DNA of 64,000 bases, taken from the NCBI RefSeq assembly GCF_000173775.1, contig NZ_ACCD01000001.1, positions 124,001 through 188,000 of the forward strand. The letters are read 5' to 3'. Positions 1 to 9,932 of this stretch are shown one piece after another. Position 1 is the first letter of the stretch. Each line of letters starts with the position of its first letter. The position numbers were made by a program, and so were the translations under genes. The notes beneath the pieces were generated by a model. It worked only from the letters and a program-made list of their open reading frames with translations, did not search any database and was not told the origin of the DNA. Origin of the DNA: Yersinia rohdei ATCC 43380 (lineage in GTDB: Bacteria > Pseudomonadota > Gammaproteobacteria > Enterobacterales > Enterobacteriaceae).

Positions 1-1
1 G

Positions 2-700
2 CTGATCCCAACGGCCTTACTGAAAGAGCGGAAAAAAAGCCCCTCAGCCAGTGCCGCTCAAAGTAAAAATGCCATCAGTTTCTTGCAGTTACTGAAATCA
101 CCGGTGTTTAGCGGCAACGTCATTATCTTTGCGGCATGCAGTGCTGGGTTTTTCGCCTGGCTCACTGGCTCACCCTTTATTCTCGGCGATATGGGATATA
201 GCCCTAATGCCATTGGTTTAAGCTATGTTCCACAAACATTGGCTTTTCTGCTGGGGGGTTTTGGTTGTCGCAGCGCCTTGACACGCATTAAGGGAAATAC
301 CCTGCTGCCCTGGCTGTTAAGTGGTTATGCCGTCAGTATGATAGCGCTCTACCTGATAGCTACCTTGACGACACCGACACTGACAACCTTACTAATTCCC
401 TTCTGTTTAATGGCGCTTGTGAATGGTGCCTGCTACCCTATTATCGTAGCGAATGCATTAACCCCTTTTCCGGCGAATACAGGGAAAGCGGCAGCACTGC
501 AAAACACACTCCAACTCGGTGGCTGTTTTGTCGCAAGTATGCTGGTGTCGGCGTATATCAGCCAACCCTTACTGGCAACAGTCACGGTAATGCTGGTCAC
601 TGTCGTTTTAGCCGCGTTGGGTTATGCCATTCATTGCTATGCCTTGTGCCAAGAAAAGAGCCATACCGAGAAGGCTGCGAATACTTGCACTGAGTTATAA
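2..700 (+). CDS. punC: MFS purine nucleoside transporter PunC (YdhC), 5'-truncated
   Basis: The reading frame is open from base 2, so the gene begins before the window; 232 C-terminal residues remain, about 60% of a 400-residue Bcr/CflA-type major facilitator. The visible part holds a charged cytoplasmic loop (rich in K, R, S, residues 8-25 of the fragment) and then about six hydrophobic helices, which is the C-terminal half of a 12-helix MFS protein. Position next to cfa, ribE and mdtK matches E. coli punC/ydhC, an inner-membrane importer of purine nucleosides. A TTG near base 83 could pass for a start, but the homologous frame runs through it. The identity rests on synteny plus fold; substrate is inferred from E. 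coli. Confidence 0.8.
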   Translation: MIPTALLKERKKSPSASAAQSKNAISFLQLLKSPVFSGNVIIFAACSAGFFAWLTGSPFILGDMGYSPNAIGLSYVPQTLAFLLGGFGCRSALTRIKGNTLLPWLLSGYAVSMIALYLIATLTTPTLTTLLIPFCLMALVNGACYPIIVANALTPFPANTGKAAALQNTLQLGGCFVASMLVSAYISQPLLATVTVMLVTVVLAALGYAIHCYALCQEKSHTEKAANTCTEL

Positions 701-1112
701 TTACCAATAAAAATAGTTACTAACAAACATGTTGGCCGGGAATAATTTATTATTGAGAATGCTTCCCGGCGAGCCTATACTCGATTTAACAGATAAAAAT
801 ATCATCAAAAAAGAGCATTATCTTAAGTTCTTTCTGTGCGCGTGGATTGCGTCACATTTACTCTTATGGATGAGTTGCCCTAACACAAAAAATAATTAGG
901 GTTTCTTCTTAATCTTCCTTTTTACCCCAGGTAATTGGCGTTGCAGGTAAGTAGCAAATCAACATAGCGAACACCGCGGCAACGTCAAGTACAAAAGGTA
1001 TATCCATTAATGGATATCAGACACCAAGGTCACAATAACCTAATTGGTATGTATCCGAGCATATTAGACAATTTGCGCGGGTCATAAGTCAGAAGAAAGT
1101 GATGGAGAAGCT
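701..1112. other. punC-cfa intergenic region
   Basis: 412 bases with no convincing gene. It is AT-rich near punC and carries one perfect 18-bp palindrome (1000-1017). No strong intrinsic terminator for punC is visible. The cfa promoter must lie here, but I could not pick one -10/-35 pair with confidence. Confidence 0.6.
1000..1017. promoter_or_regulatory. 18-bp perfect palindrome upstream of cfa
   Basis: ATATCCATTAATGGATAT reads identically on both strands and lies 95 bases before the cfa start. Its dyad symmetry fits a dimeric regulator operator. No known consensus is recognised, so the function is inference only. Confidence 0.4.
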
Positions 1113-2264
1113 ATGAGTTCATCCTGTATAGAAGACCAGAGTATTCAAGAAAATCCGTGGTTTCGCATTGTACAAGAAATGCTGACCCGGGCTGATATTG
1201 AAATCAATGGCTCACGCCCCTTCGACATTAGAGTTAATAACCCAGAGTTTTTTAAGCGGGTATTACAAGAAGGATCCTTGGGATTAGGTGAAAGTTATAT
1301 GGATGGCTGGTGGGAATGTGACCGCCTGGATATTTTCTTCCAGCGCGTTCTCAGAGCCGGGCTGGAACACCAACTACCACATCATCTCAAAGATACTTTA
1401 CGCATCGCTGCTGCCCGCGTTATCAATTTACAGTCAAAGAAAAGAGCCTGGATTGTCGGCAAAGAACATTATGACCTCGGTAATGATCTGTTTAGCCTGA
1501 TGCTTGACCCCAATATGCAATATTCTTGCGCCTACTGGAAAGAAGCCACCACACTTGAGCAAGCGCAGGAACATAAATTGCAGATGATCTGCGAGAAACT
1601 GCAATTAGCGCCGGGGATGAAACTACTGGATATCGGATGTGGTTGGGGCGGGCTTGCCGCCTACGCCGCCCGTCATTTCGGGGTGTCCGTCACCGGTGTT
1701 ACCATTTCTGCTGAACAGCAAAAATTGGCGCAAAAACGCTGCGAAGATCTAGATGTGGCTATTTTACTGCAAGATTATCGTGACCTTGATGAGCAATTCG
1801 ACCGCATTGTTTCAGTTGGGATGTTCGAACACGTGGGGCCGAAGAATTATCACACCTATTTTGAGGTGGTAAACCGTAATCTTAAACCTGACGGGTTATT
1901 TTTGCTGCATACCATTGGCGCTAATCGCACCGACCTTAGTATTGATCCGTGGATCAATAAATATATTTTCCCCAATGGTTGCCTGCCGTCAGTAAAACAT
2001 ATTGCCCAAGCCAGCGAACCTTATTTCATTATGGAAGACTGGCATAATTTTGGCGCAGATTATGACCGAACGCTGATGGCATGGTATGAACGTTTCCAGG
2101 CGGCATGGCCGAGTCTGGCAGAGAACTACTCGCCACGATTTGAGCGGATGTTTAGCTATTATCTGAATGCCTGTGCGGGTGCATTCCGCGCCAGAGATAT
2201 TCAATTATGGCAAGTTTTATTCAGCCCCAATGGCGTGGACGGAGGTATTCGGGTTCCACGTTAA
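1113..2264 (+). CDS. cfa: Cyclopropane-fatty-acyl-phospholipid synthase
   Basis: 383 residues, the usual length for Cfa. The enzyme transfers a methylene group from S-adenosylmethionine to the cis double bond of unsaturated acyl chains in membrane phospholipids, mainly on entry to stationary phase and under acid stress. The SAM-binding motif LLDIGCGWGG lies at about residues 170-179, and the family signature QYSCAYW with its cysteine lies at about residue 136. The N-terminal 90 residues match the substrate-binding helical domain. The start ATG is preceded by GGAG at a suitable distance. The next gene, ribE, is convergent, so cfa is probably monocistronic. In E. coli cfa has a sigma-S promoter and sRNA control; those elements were not located here. 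Confidence 0.96.
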   Translation: MSSSCIEDQSIQENPWFRIVQEMLTRADIEINGSRPFDIRVNNPEFFKRVLQEGSLGLGESYMDGWWECDRLDIFFQRVLRAGLEHQLPHHLKDTLRIAAARVINLQSKKRAWIVGKEHYDLGNDLFSLMLDPNMQYSCAYWKEATTLEQAQEHKLQMICEKLQLAPGMKLLDIGCGWGGLAAYAARHFGVSVTGVTISAEQQKLAQKRCEDLDVAILLQDYRDLDEQFDRIVSVGMFEHVGPKNYHTYFEVVNRNLKPDGLFLLHTIGANRTDLSIDPWINKYIFPNGCLPSVKHIAQASEPYFIMEDWHNFGADYDRTLMAWYERFQAAWPSLAENYSPRFERMFSYYLNACAGAFRARDIQLWQVLFSPNGVDGGIRVPR

Positions 2265-2295
2265 TAGGCTGAGTCAGTAATTTTTTGCAACTTAC

Positions 2296-2330
2296 AGGCA
2301 GCGGGCATCAGCCCCCTGCCTTATTTATTT
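2296..2330 (+). terminator. Hairpin terminator between cfa and ribE
   Basis: AGGCAG and CTGCCT arms, extended by GGG/CCC, followed by a T-rich stretch, 32 bases after the cfa stop. It lies between convergent genes and may act on both strands. Confidence 0.6.
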
Positions 2331-2336
2331 TCGCTC

Positions 2337-2987
2337 TCACCGAATCACTTTTTCGACTGCTGCCGCTGCATGTGCAATATCACGTTGCGCCAGAACGCGC
2401 TCCACGGTATCCACTACCGCCTGAGTTTGTGGATCGATCTCGATATTTACCCGATGACCTAAACGTTTTTTACCTAATGTCGTGCGGGCCAACGTTTCCG
2501 GAATTAAATGTACACAAAAACGATTCCCAACCACTTCGCCAATAGTCAGGCTTATCCCATCAATACCAATAAACCCCTTATGTAATACATATTTCATTAA
2601 ATCGTCGCTGGGCATGCGAAACCAAATCTGCCGATTATTTTCTGACGTATATATTTTAGCTATTTCAGCAGTACACATAATATGGCCGGACATCAGATGC
2701 CCACCAATTTCATCACTAAATTTCGCCGCCCGCTCCAGATTAACTACATCACCCACCTCAATATCACCCAGATTAGTAATACGCAGTGTTTCCTTCATTA
2801 AATCGAAACTGACCAAGTTCCCATTAACTGCAGTGACTGTCAGACAGCAACCATTGTGGGCAACAGACGCGCCTAAGGCTAATTCTGGCAACATCTCACT
2901 TGGCATTTCCACCACATGGGTGCGGAAGTTGGATTTTTCCTCGATGGCAACCACTGGCGCGGTGCCTTGAACAATACCCGTAAACAT
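2337..2987 (-). CDS. ribE: Riboflavin synthase, alpha subunit
   Basis: 216 residues. It catalyses dismutation of two 6,7-dimethyl-8-ribityllumazine molecules to riboflavin and a pyrimidinedione, the last step of riboflavin synthesis in the cytosol. The protein shows the two tandem lumazine-binding barrels of the family: the N-terminal MFTGIVQG motif begins repeat one, and the related [20 protein letters not shown] strand pattern closes repeat two at about residues 150-170. The family-typical MSGHI motif lies near residue 98. The E. coli name for this gene is ribC or ribE. It is convergent with cfa and divergent from mdtK. No FMN riboswitch is visible upstream. Confidence 0.95.
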   Translation of the reverse strand: MFTGIVQGTAPVVAIEEKSNFRTHVVEMPSEMLPELALGASVAHNGCCLTVTAVNGNLVSFDLMKETLRITNLGDIEVGDVVNLERAAKFSDEIGGHLMSGHIMCTAEIAKIYTSENNRQIWFRMPSDDLMKYVLHKGFIGIDGISLTIGEVVGNRFCVHLIPETLARTTLGKKRLGHRVNIEIDPQTQAVVDTVERVLAQRDIAHAAAAVEKVIR

Positions 2988-3201
2988 ACGCCATGCCTCT
3001 TATCTGTTATCTATAGAAAGAAAAAAACTTTGCCTTGATTTTGCCTCAGAAGATAAGGAAAACCAAACCACTTAGATGAAAAATTCACAGAGAGGCCATT
3101 TAGCTAATATTTAACAACAAACATTGCTTAAGCACTGCGAGCAGGTACAATCTTATTTCGCTTTTCCGCTATTTTATTTATCTCTCGGTAAGTCGTATCA
3201 A

Positions 3202-3292
3202 TATACCCAATAGATTTCAACGTACCGGCTGGCGGCGAGCAAATGTATCTCAAATCACTGACATAAATCAGTAATTCGAGTCAGTATGCGCG
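3202..3292. repeat. Degenerate ERIC-like repeat upstream of mdtK
   Basis: The left part (TATACCCAATAGATTTCAA and the following GGCGGCGAGC) matches the outer arm of Yersinia ERIC-type repeats; the middle (ACTGACATAAATCAGTAATTC) looks like a decayed ERIC core. It sits in the 354-base ribE-mdtK gap, about 50 bases before mdtK, where it would be transcribed into the mdtK leader. Confidence 0.45.
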
Positions 3293-3341
3293 GCCCCCCG
3301 TAACGTGAACAATAAAGGGTATTAATTAGAAAGGTGCATAC

Positions 3342-4715
3342 GTGCAGAAGTATATTATAGAAGCGCGTAGCTTATTGGCTCTCGCTATTCCTGTTGTCAT
3401 CGCGCAATTGTCCCAAACCGCTATGGGCGTCGTTGATACTATTATGGCGGGTTCTGTTAGTGCAACGGATATGGCCGCTGTCGCCGTGGGTACCTCTATC
3501 TGGTTACCCGCAATTTTATTCGGCCACGGTTTGCTGTTAGCGCTAACCCCGACAGTTGCTCAACTTAACGGCTCCGGACGCCGCAATCAGATTGCCCATC
3601 AAATCAGACAAGGTTTCTGGCTGGCCTTGTGTGTTTCGCTGCTAATTATGGTGGTTATCTATAATAGCGACCACGTTATTAAGCAAATGCACAATATTGA
3701 CCCGCTGCTGGCGGATAAAGCCGTTGGTTTCCTGCATGCCATTATGTGGGGTGCGCCCGGCTACCTATTTTTCCAAGTATTACGTAACCAGTGCGAAGGG
3801 TTATCCAAAACGAAACCGGGAATGGTGATTGGCTTTGTCGGTCTGCTGGTCAATATTCCGGTCAACTATATCTTCATCTACGGGAAATTCGGTGCTCCGG
3901 CATTAGGAGGCGTAGGCTGTGGGGTAGCAACCGCGACCGTGTACTGGGCCATGTTCCTGATGATGCGCTGGTATGTCAATCGCGCACGTTCACAGCAAGA
4001 CATCAAACTGGAAAAAGGATTTGCACCGCCCGATTGGCAGGTCATGAAACGTCTCGGAAGCTTGGGGCTACCGGTGGCACTGGCGCTATTTTTTGAAGTC
4101 ACCCTGTTTGCGGTGGTCGCGTTGCTGGTGTCGCCACTGGGAATTGTTGCCGTCGCTGGCCATCAAATTGCCCTCAACTTTAGCTCATTAATGTTTATGT
4201 TGCCGATGTCACTAAGTGTGGCGGCAACTATTCGTGTCGGTTTCCGCCTGGGTCAGGGGTCAGTGGATCACGCCAAAGTCGCCGCCTATACCAGCATTGC
4301 GGTCGGCTTAATGCTGGCTTGTGTCACTGCAATCTTTACGGTGATTTTCCGCGAACATATTGCCCTGTTGTATAACAAAACACCCGCAGTGGTTACGATG
4401 GCTTCCCATTTGATGCTGCTGGCGGCAGTCTATCAATTATCTGATGCCGTACAGGTCATAGGTAGCGGCGTATTACGCGGCTATAAAGATACCCGCTCAA
4501 TCTTCTTTATTACTTTTACCGCCTATTGGCTGCTGGGGTTACCAAGCGGTTATATTCTGGGCTTAACTGATTACATCGTGCCGGCGATGGGGCCAAGTGG
4601 TTTCTGGATAGGCTTTGTTATTGGCCTGACGTCCGCTGCCATCTTGATGGCGCTGCGTATCCGTTGGTTACAAAAACAACCCCCGGCATTTATCCTGCAA
4701 AAAGCGGCTCACTAG
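3342..4715 (+). CDS. mdtK: MATE-family multidrug efflux pump MdtK
   Basis: 457 residues, identical in length to E. coli MdtK (YdhE/NorM). It exports cationic drugs, dyes and fluoroquinolones through the inner membrane in exchange for Na+ or H+. The sequence shows twelve hydrophobic segments in two MatE halves (about residues 10-200 and 235-440). The start is a GTG, chosen because the family begins MQKYI and an AAGGTG ribosome-binding site lies just upstream. The gene stands alone between divergent ribE and the tRNA-Val cluster, as in E. coli. Confidence 0.95.
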   Translation: MQKYIIEARSLLALAIPVVIAQLSQTAMGVVDTIMAGSVSATDMAAVAVGTSIWLPAILFGHGLLLALTPTVAQLNGSGRRNQIAHQIRQGFWLALCVSLLIMVVIYNSDHVIKQMHNIDPLLADKAVGFLHAIMWGAPGYLFFQVLRNQCEGLSKTKPGMVIGFVGLLVNIPVNYIFIYGKFGAPALGGVGCGVATATVYWAMFLMMRWYVNRARSQQDIKLEKGFAPPDWQVMKRLGSLGLPVALALFFEVTLFAVVALLVSPLGIVAVAGHQIALNFSSLMFMLPMSLSVAATIRVGFRLGQGSVDHAKVAAYTSIAVGLMLACVTAIFTVIFREHIALLYNKTPAVVTMASHLMLLAAVYQLSDAVQVIGSGVLRGYKDTRSIFFITFTAYWLLGLPSGYILGLTDYIVPAMGPSGFWIGFVIGLTSAAILMALRIRWLQKQPPAFILQKAAH

Positions 4716-4765
4716 CGGCGTAGCAGCTCAATACAGGCTGCGTTGCCGCTCGGTAGCACAAAAGT

Positions 4766-4803
4766 GAACCCAAGGCGTTGAGATACCGCAATGGCTTGGG
4801 TTC
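4766..4803. terminator. Hairpin downstream of mdtK
   Basis: GAACCCAAG and CTTGGGTTC form a 9-bp perfect stem with a 20-base loop, 50 bases after mdtK. There is no T-tract, so termination is uncertain; it may stabilise the 3' end instead. Confidence 0.35.
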
Positions 4804-4926
4804 GCCCCCCCCACAATGCCCTCGATAAAAACACGCTTAAAAAATAAAAAAATGGAGAAAAAAACAGCGCAATGGATAAAAGCACAGCAATTACGTGAGT
4901 TTGCGGTGAATATTATGTTTTTCTCC

Positions 4927-4955
4927 TTGCCAGCAGACGGGCAGCTCGTTAATAT
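4927..4955 (+). promoter_or_regulatory. Promoter of the tRNA-Val cluster
   Basis: -35 TTGCCA (4927-4932), a 17-base spacer and -10 TAATAT (4950-4955), followed by a C/G-rich discriminator (CGTCCCCGC). This is the layout of stringently controlled stable-RNA promoters. It lies 48 bases before the first tRNA. Confidence 0.75.
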
Positions 4956-5002
4956 TCGTCCCCGCTGTCAGCATTGATGGCGGCGTCAAAAAGGTAGCAT
5001 GT

Positions 5003-5079
5003 GCGTCCGTAGCTCAGTTGGTTAGAGCACCACCTTGACATGGTGGGGGTCGATGGTTCGAGTCCATTCGGACGCACCA
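5003..5079 (+). tRNA. tRNA-Val (GAC), copy 1
   Basis: 77 bases with a full cloverleaf: acceptor GCGTCCG/CGGACGC, D-loop AGTTGGTTA, anticodon loop TTGACAT giving GAC, T-arm TTCGAGT, and encoded CCA. It corresponds to E. coli valW/valV, which lie at the same place. Confidence 0.97.
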
Positions 5080-5121
5080 AATTTAGTGTTACCCCAGTAA
5101 AGTGAGTAAAGAGTTTATTGT

Positions 5122-5198
5122 GCGTCCGTAGCTCAGTTGGTTAGAGCACCACCTTGACATGGTGGGGGTCGATGGTTCGAGTCCATTCGGACGCACCA
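5122..5198 (+). tRNA. tRNA-Val (GAC), copy 2
   Basis: Identical to copy 1 over all 77 bases, including encoded CCA. The 42-base spacer suggests processing from one transcript. Confidence 0.97.
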
Positions 5199-5240
5199 CT
5201 CTTGCACTTACACATTATCTTAGTGATACAGCCTCAATAT

Positions 5241-5317
5241 GCGTTCTTAGCTCAGTTGGTTAGAGCACCACCTTGACATGGTGGGGGTCGATGGTTCGAG
5301 TCCATTAGAACGCACCA
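5241..5317 (+). tRNA. tRNA-Val (GAC), copy 3 with variant acceptor stem
   Basis: The same tRNA except for the acceptor stem, which is GCGTTCT/AGAACGC. Both sides change together, so pairing is preserved. E. coli also has one copy of each stem type, but here there are three genes rather than two. Confidence 0.97.
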
Positions 5318-5619
5318 CTCTGCAATTTGTTTATCCCCTTGCTAATTAAAATGACGTTGTCACCGCTCGCATGACTCACTGAAAATATTGATTTATGGCC
5401 GCTGAGCGAAATTTATAAGACATTGCCACCAGCAACTGACATCGGTTCTGTGCTCTCCCCCCACCCACAGCCTACTTTATTTGAGGGTGTGCCCGGAATT
5501 AAATCGATGAATTTGTTAAAATTCATATCAGTTGCGCAACAAACCCGGCAATATCCTCTGTGTTTGCGCGACGAATCGGCCCTTTTTATAAAAAACGGCA
5601 ATGAGTTTCTTTTTTCTAT

Positions 5620-5648
5620 TTCATTTCCCGCAGCTTACCGCTTATAAT
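5620..5648 (+). promoter_or_regulatory. pykF promoter
   Basis: -10 TATAAT (5643-5648) is perfect; with a 17-base spacer the -35 is TTCATT (5620-5625). The Cra site just downstream supports the assignment. Confidence 0.65.
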
Positions 5649-5666
5649 ACGAACCGTTGTTTCAGT

Positions 5667-5678
5667 TGAATGGTTTCA
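5667..5678 (+). promoter_or_regulatory. Cra (FruR) operator at pykF
   Basis: TGAATGGTTTCA fits the Cra consensus TGAAWCGNTTCA with one mismatch and sits about 20 bases after the -10. Cra represses pykF in E. coli when fructose-1-phosphate or fructose bisphosphate is low. A site over the transcription start region fits repression. Confidence 0.75.
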
Positions 5679-5921
5679 GCATCTTGATCTACAGATACGC
5701 TAAAAAAATACAACTCACATTTACGCCATCGTACATCGGTCATGCGTTTAACCTCGTGCTAAAGTTTTCCGTCCAACTTCCGCAACTGTCATCTATTCTT
5801 AGTAATGTTTTGCTTCTTGGTTACGTTTCGCTACACCAGACACTATTCAGATCTCACTCCGTTGCGGTATGTAACGGAATTTTCGCTTTTTATCCATCAC
5901 AACTTGTAGAAAAAATCCGTC

Positions 5922-7334
5922 ATGAAAAAGACTAAAATTGTTTGTACCATCGGCCCAAAAACCGAATCTAAAGAAATGCTGACGAACCTGCTGAACGCAG
6001 GTATGAACGTTATGCGCTTAAACTTTTCTCACGGCGACTATGCAGAGCATGGTCAACGCATCAAGAATATCCGTGATGTCATGGCAGAAACTGGCCTGAA
6101 AGCCGCTATCCTGCTGGATACCAAAGGCCCAGAAATCCGCACCATGAAACTGGAAGGCGGCAAAGATGCGGCGCTGGTCGCGGGTCAAACCTTCACCTTC
6201 ACCACTGATCAAAGTGTCATTGGCAACAACACCACCGTTGCTGTGACCTACCCAGGTTTTGCTGCTGACCTGAAAATTGGCAACACCGTGTTGGTTGACG
6301 ATGGTTTGATCGGCATGGAAGTGACTGAAGTCACTGAAAGCACTGTGGTATGTAAAGTGCTGAACAACGGTGATTTGGGCGAAAACAAAGGCGTTAACTT
6401 GCCGGGTGTTTCTATCCAACTGCCAGCATTGGCTGAAAAAGATAAAGCTGACCTGATCTTCGGTTGTGAGCAAGGCGTAGATTTCGTTGCGGCATCCTTT
6501 ATCCGTAAACGTTCAGATGTACTGGAAATCCGCGAACACCTGAAAGCTCACGGTGGCGGCCATATCCAGATCATCTCTAAAATTGAAAACCAGGAAGGCC
6601 TGAATAACTTCGACGAAATCCTGGAAGCCTCTGATGGCATCATGGTCGCCCGTGGTGACTTAGGTGTTGAGATCCCAGTTGAAGAAGTTATCTTCGCGCA
6701 GAAGATGATGATTGAGAAATGTAACCGTGCGCGCAAAGTTGTCATTACTGCAACTCAGATGCTCGATTCCATGATCAAGAACCCACGCCCTACCCGTGCA
6801 GAAGCTGGCGACGTTGCTAACGCCATTTTGGACGGTACAGATGCCGTGATGCTGTCTGGTGAAAGTGCTAAGGGTAAGTACCCATTAGAGTCTGTCACCA
6901 TCATGGCGACCATCTGTGAGCGCACAGACCGTATCATGCCTAGCCGTATCGAAACGCTGAGCGACAACCGCAAAATGCGCATTACTGAAGCGGTTTGCCG
7001 TGGTGCTGTAGAAACCGCAGAAAAATTGGAAGCCAAAGTCATTGTTGTGGCGACCGGTGGCGGTAAATCTGCCAAATCTGTGCGTAAATACTTCCCTACT
7101 GCCACCATTCTGGCACTGACCACCAATGACACTACCGCCCGTCAGTTAATCCTGACCAAAGGCGTTATCACTCAAGTGGTCAACGAAATTGCTTCTACTG
7201 ATGATTTCTACCGCATCGGTAAAGAAGCGGCTTTGGCCAGCGGCCTGGCACAGAAAGGTGACGTTGTTGTCATGGTCTCTGGTGCCTTGGTTCCAAGTGG
7301 CACCACCAATACGTCTTCTGTGCACGTCTTATAA
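5922..7334 (+). CDS. pykF: Pyruvate kinase I (fructose-1,6-bisphosphate-activated)
   Basis: 470 residues, the length of E. coli PykF. It converts phosphoenolpyruvate and ADP to pyruvate and ATP, the last step of glycolysis. The N-terminal [10 protein letters not shown] and RLNFSHG motifs start the (beta/alpha)8 barrel; the active-site signature [10 protein letters not shown] (about residues 216-225) carries the catalytic lysine; [10 protein letters not shown] follows; the C-terminal allosteric domain closes with [12 protein letters not shown]. Together with ppsA on the same window it controls carbon flow at PEP. It is monocistronic, with its own promoter, Cra site and terminator. Confidence 0.97.
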   Translation: MKKTKIVCTIGPKTESKEMLTNLLNAGMNVMRLNFSHGDYAEHGQRIKNIRDVMAETGLKAAILLDTKGPEIRTMKLEGGKDAALVAGQTFTFTTDQSVIGNNTTVAVTYPGFAADLKIGNTVLVDDGLIGMEVTEVTESTVVCKVLNNGDLGENKGVNLPGVSIQLPALAEKDKADLIFGCEQGVDFVAASFIRKRSDVLEIREHLKAHGGGHIQIISKIENQEGLNNFDEILEASDGIMVARGDLGVEIPVEEVIFAQKMMIEKCNRARKVVITATQMLDSMIKNPRPTRAEAGDVANAILDGTDAVMLSGESAKGKYPLESVTIMATICERTDRIMPSRIETLSDNRKMRITEAVCRGAVETAEKLEAKVIVVATGGGKSAKSVRKYFPTATILALTTNDTTARQLILTKGVITQVVNEIASTDDFYRIGKEAALASGLAQKGDVVVMVSGALVPSGTTNTSSVHVL

Positions 7335-7365
7335 TCTCGATTCGCACTACAGAACACTAATTAAA

Positions 7366-7397
7366 AACGCCGCTTGCTATAGCGGCGTTTTCTTTTT
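7366..7397 (+). terminator. pykF intrinsic terminator
   Basis: AACGCCGCT and AGCGGCGTT arms with a 5-base loop, followed by a T-rich tail, 31 bases after the stop codon. Confidence 0.9.
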
Positions 7398-7579
7398 GAG
7401 CTACCAATAAATAAACTTTCTGAAAAATCCACTTTATCCTAAGCAGCCGAAAGTTTTTTTCGATTCAGAGTTATCTGAAAGAATCCGGCTGTTTTGCCTC
7501 GTTTTTTTAACTTTTTTTTAAAACAAGATGCTTCTTTGAGCGAACGATCAAAATAAACCCCTCTAATACTAAAAATTTA

Positions 7580-7609
7580 TTCTCTTTCGAAAAAACTTTG
7601 TGTAATACT
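7580..7609 (+). promoter_or_regulatory. lpp promoter
   Basis: -35 TTCTCT (7580-7585), 17-base spacer and -10 TAATACT (7603-7609). The stretch from the -10 to the lpp start is nearly the same as the very strong E. coli lpp promoter and leader. Confidence 0.85.
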
Positions 7610-7641
7610 TGTAACGCTACATGGAGATTAACTTAATCTAG

Positions 7642-7890
<249 letters not shown>

Positions 7891-7906
7891 TATTACTTCC
7901 TGAATG

Positions 7907-7938
7907 AAAAATGGCGCACATTGTGCGCCATTTTTTTT
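7907..7938 (+). terminator. lpp intrinsic terminator
   Basis: ATGGCGCACA and TGTGCGCCAT form a perfect 10-bp stem with a very short loop, followed by eight Ts, 17 bases after the stop. Confidence 0.95.
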
Positions 7939-8088
7939 ACCTCGCTAAAACCGGTTACTGACTCTTCCCTGCGCTGATATTTCCTTTTCCCTTTGCTCCT
8001 CTCCAGCAACCTGTTTCACCCTACCGGGTACGCGCTAAACTTTGCCGAGGCAAACTGACTGCCGCCCCGACAAAGGGACATCTAATGC

Positions 8089-9144
8089 TTAATTCGCAGC
8101 AGAGTATACTGGGCCTGGCTGAACCAGCTTAGGCGTAGCTTCTTCTGTAGGTTGCTGCGGCTGCGCCTCAGGCGCGTTCTGCGGCGCTACAGCAGCCGGA
8201 GCATCAACAGGGGCAGTCTCACCTACGGTAACGATAACCGGCATGCCAGCACGGCGTACAATCGCTTCCTGAACTACTTGTGCATCAGTCTGGCTGTCAT
8301 TCATAAACTTCTGCAAGCTGCTGCTGATCGCAATTGGCATCGTCTGCGGATCATCACTGTCTACACGAGACAACGGCTGATGAACTTCCACATAACGTTT
8401 GCCATCGGGCTCTACAGAATATTTAACCGGCTCATTGATAATTTGTACGCGCGTACCTTTAGGCACGGATTTGAACAGCGCCTCAATATCATCCGGACGT
8501 AAACGAATACAACCAGAACTCACACGCATACCAATACCGAAGTTAGCGTTAGTACCGTGGATCAGGTACTCACCACCGCCAGCGGCCAAACGCATGGCAA
8601 ACAGACCCATAGGGTTTTCTGGCCCAGCAGGAACCACTGCAGGCAAGGTAACGCCCTCAGCCAGATAATGCTTACGGATGTTGGCGGTTGGTGTCCAGGT
8701 TGGGTTCGGGATCTTCTGGCTAACAGAGGTGGTCATGGTTGGGGTATTACGCCCTAACTGGCCGATACCGATTGGGTACACCACCACTTTGTTCTGGTCT
8801 TTAGGATAATAATAAAGACGCAGTTCAGCCAGGTTGATGACGATGCCTTCACGTGGGGTATCCGGCAGCAACATCTGCGTTGGGATAGTTAGCACTGAAC
8901 CCGGCAATGGCAGATACGGGTCAGCACCTGGGTTTGCTTCCAGCATACCCAACAAACCGATTTTGTAATCGGCAGCAATAGCCTCCAGCGGACGGCCATC
9001 ATTTGGAACAACATAAGTGGTATTTTCACCAATAAGACGGCTATTGGCGGGCGGCAGCGGATACTCGGTCGCATTGGCAGCGGTGATACTTCCCGCCAGA
9101 CAAGTTGCGAATAACATACCAATCAAAGTTAATACGCGTTTCAT
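8089..9144 (-). CDS. ldtE: Periplasmic L,D-transpeptidase (LdtE/YnhG type)
   Basis: 351 residues. L,D-transpeptidases of the ErfK/YbiS/YcfS/YnhG group form 3-3 diaminopimelate crosslinks in peptidoglycan or attach Lpp. The order is signal peptide (about 1-25, ending ANA), a LysM-like murein-binding segment (about 45-90), the YkuD catalytic domain (about 100-235) with the active-site motif HGTN...SSGCIRL containing the catalytic Cys, and a C-terminal tail rich in P, A, Q and E. The location beside sufE identifies E. coli ynhG (ldtE); which reaction predominates here is not shown by sequence. It faces lpp convergently and lies 265 bases below the suf operon. Confidence 0.9.
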   Translation of the reverse strand: MKRVLTLIGMLFATCLAGSITAANATEYPLPPANSRLIGENTTYVVPNDGRPLEAIAADYKIGLLGMLEANPGADPYLPLPGSVLTIPTQMLLPDTPREGIVINLAELRLYYYPKDQNKVVVYPIGIGQLGRNTPTMTTSVSQKIPNPTWTPTANIRKHYLAEGVTLPAVVPAGPENPMGLFAMRLAAGGGEYLIHGTNANFGIGMRVSSGCIRLRPDDIEALFKSVPKGTRVQIINEPVKYSVEPDGKRYVEVHQPLSRVDSDDPQTMPIAISSSLQKFMNDSQTDAQVVQEAIVRRAGMPVIVTVGETAPVDAPAAVAPQNAPEAQPQQPTEEATPKLVQPGPVYSAAN

Positions 9145-9409
9145 ACTTAGTTCCTACATCACTTCTTAAAATTCGGTTCGGCTATCTACGTTAATTTTAG
9201 CAGCCAATAATAAGGCCGCCATATAGTAACAGCCCTCATTATAAAGGCAATTTATATCACTAGAAATCAAGGTGTTACAAAGTAATTTATTTGACTCATT
9301 CCAGCAGGAAGGCCGATTTAACCTGCTGAAATTTCACCATTTTAATACTGTGACCACTGCCGCAAAAATGCTCAGTGACTGAGGGATAAAGCACGAAATG
9401 TGGCGGGGA

Positions 9410-9832
9410 TCAGTGGGTATTTAATGCCGCGGCTTTAACACGAATAGCCCGGATCATGGCTTCCAGCCCTTGCGAGCGCGAAGGCGTCAAATGTTGGCTA
9501 AGGGCTAAATCGGCAAAGAATGGCCGAACATCTAACTCAACTATCTGCTGCGGGGTCAAATCCTTATAAAGGATAAAAACTACCGCCACCAAACCTTTGA
9601 CAATAGCGGCGTCGCTGTCGCCAGCAAACACCACCTGCCCCTCGGCAGAAAGCGCCATGTCTATCCATACCTGGCTTTGGCAACCAGAAATCAGGTTTTC
9701 TGGTTGGCGTTGTGATGCCGTTAACGGGGGTAATTGCCCGCCTAACTCGATAACATACAGGTATTTTTCTTCCCAATTTAAACAACGGGAAAAATTACGG
9801 ATCAATTTATCTTTATCTGGCAAACCAGCCAT
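9410..9832 (-). CDS. sufE: Cysteine desulfuration protein SufE
   Basis: 140 residues. SufE takes persulfide sulfur from the desulfurase SufS and passes it to the SufBC2D scaffold. The acceptor cysteine is Cys51 in [14 protein letters not shown] precedes the start. It is the last gene of the suf cluster and is separated from sufS by 100 bases holding a terminator-like hairpin, so its level may be set apart from the other suf genes. Confidence 0.96.
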   Translation of the reverse strand: MAGLPDKDKLIRNFSRCLNWEEKYLYVIELGGQLPPLTASQRQPENLISGCQSQVWIDMALSAEGQVVFAGDSDAAIVKGLVAVVFILYKDLTPQQIVELDVRPFFADLALSQHLTPSRSQGLEAMIRAIRVKAAALNTH

Positions 9833-9869
9833 ACATACATCCTGTTCCTAAAGTGGGTATAACAGCCCA

Positions 9870-9904
9870 AAGAAAAGCCGACTGTTAAAATCATAGTCGG
9901 CTTT
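9870..9904 (-). terminator. Intrinsic terminator-like hairpin between sufS and sufE
   Basis: On the minus strand AAAGCCGACT and AGTCGGCTTT form a perfect 10-bp stem with an 11-base loop, followed by TTCTTT. It lies inside the suf operon in the direction of transcription. It could be a partial terminator that lowers sufE relative to sufABCDS; that role is inference. Confidence 0.6.
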
Positions 9905-9932
9905 AGGGGGCATTGTCGCGCACTGTCTGCGC

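Larger units (their letters stand above)
5318..5921 (+). other. tRNA-Val to pykF intergenic region
   Basis: 604 bases. The first 300 hold nothing I can name. The right part holds the pykF promoter and Cra site and leaves a leader of about 265 bases before pykF. Short open frames here have no ribosome-binding site and poor composition, so I do not call them genes. Confidence 0.6.

Noticed and set aside
5423..5935. Two open frames (5423-5647 and 5657-5935) before pykF
   Set aside because: They overlap the pykF promoter, Cra site and leader, have no ribosome-binding site and no natural protein composition.
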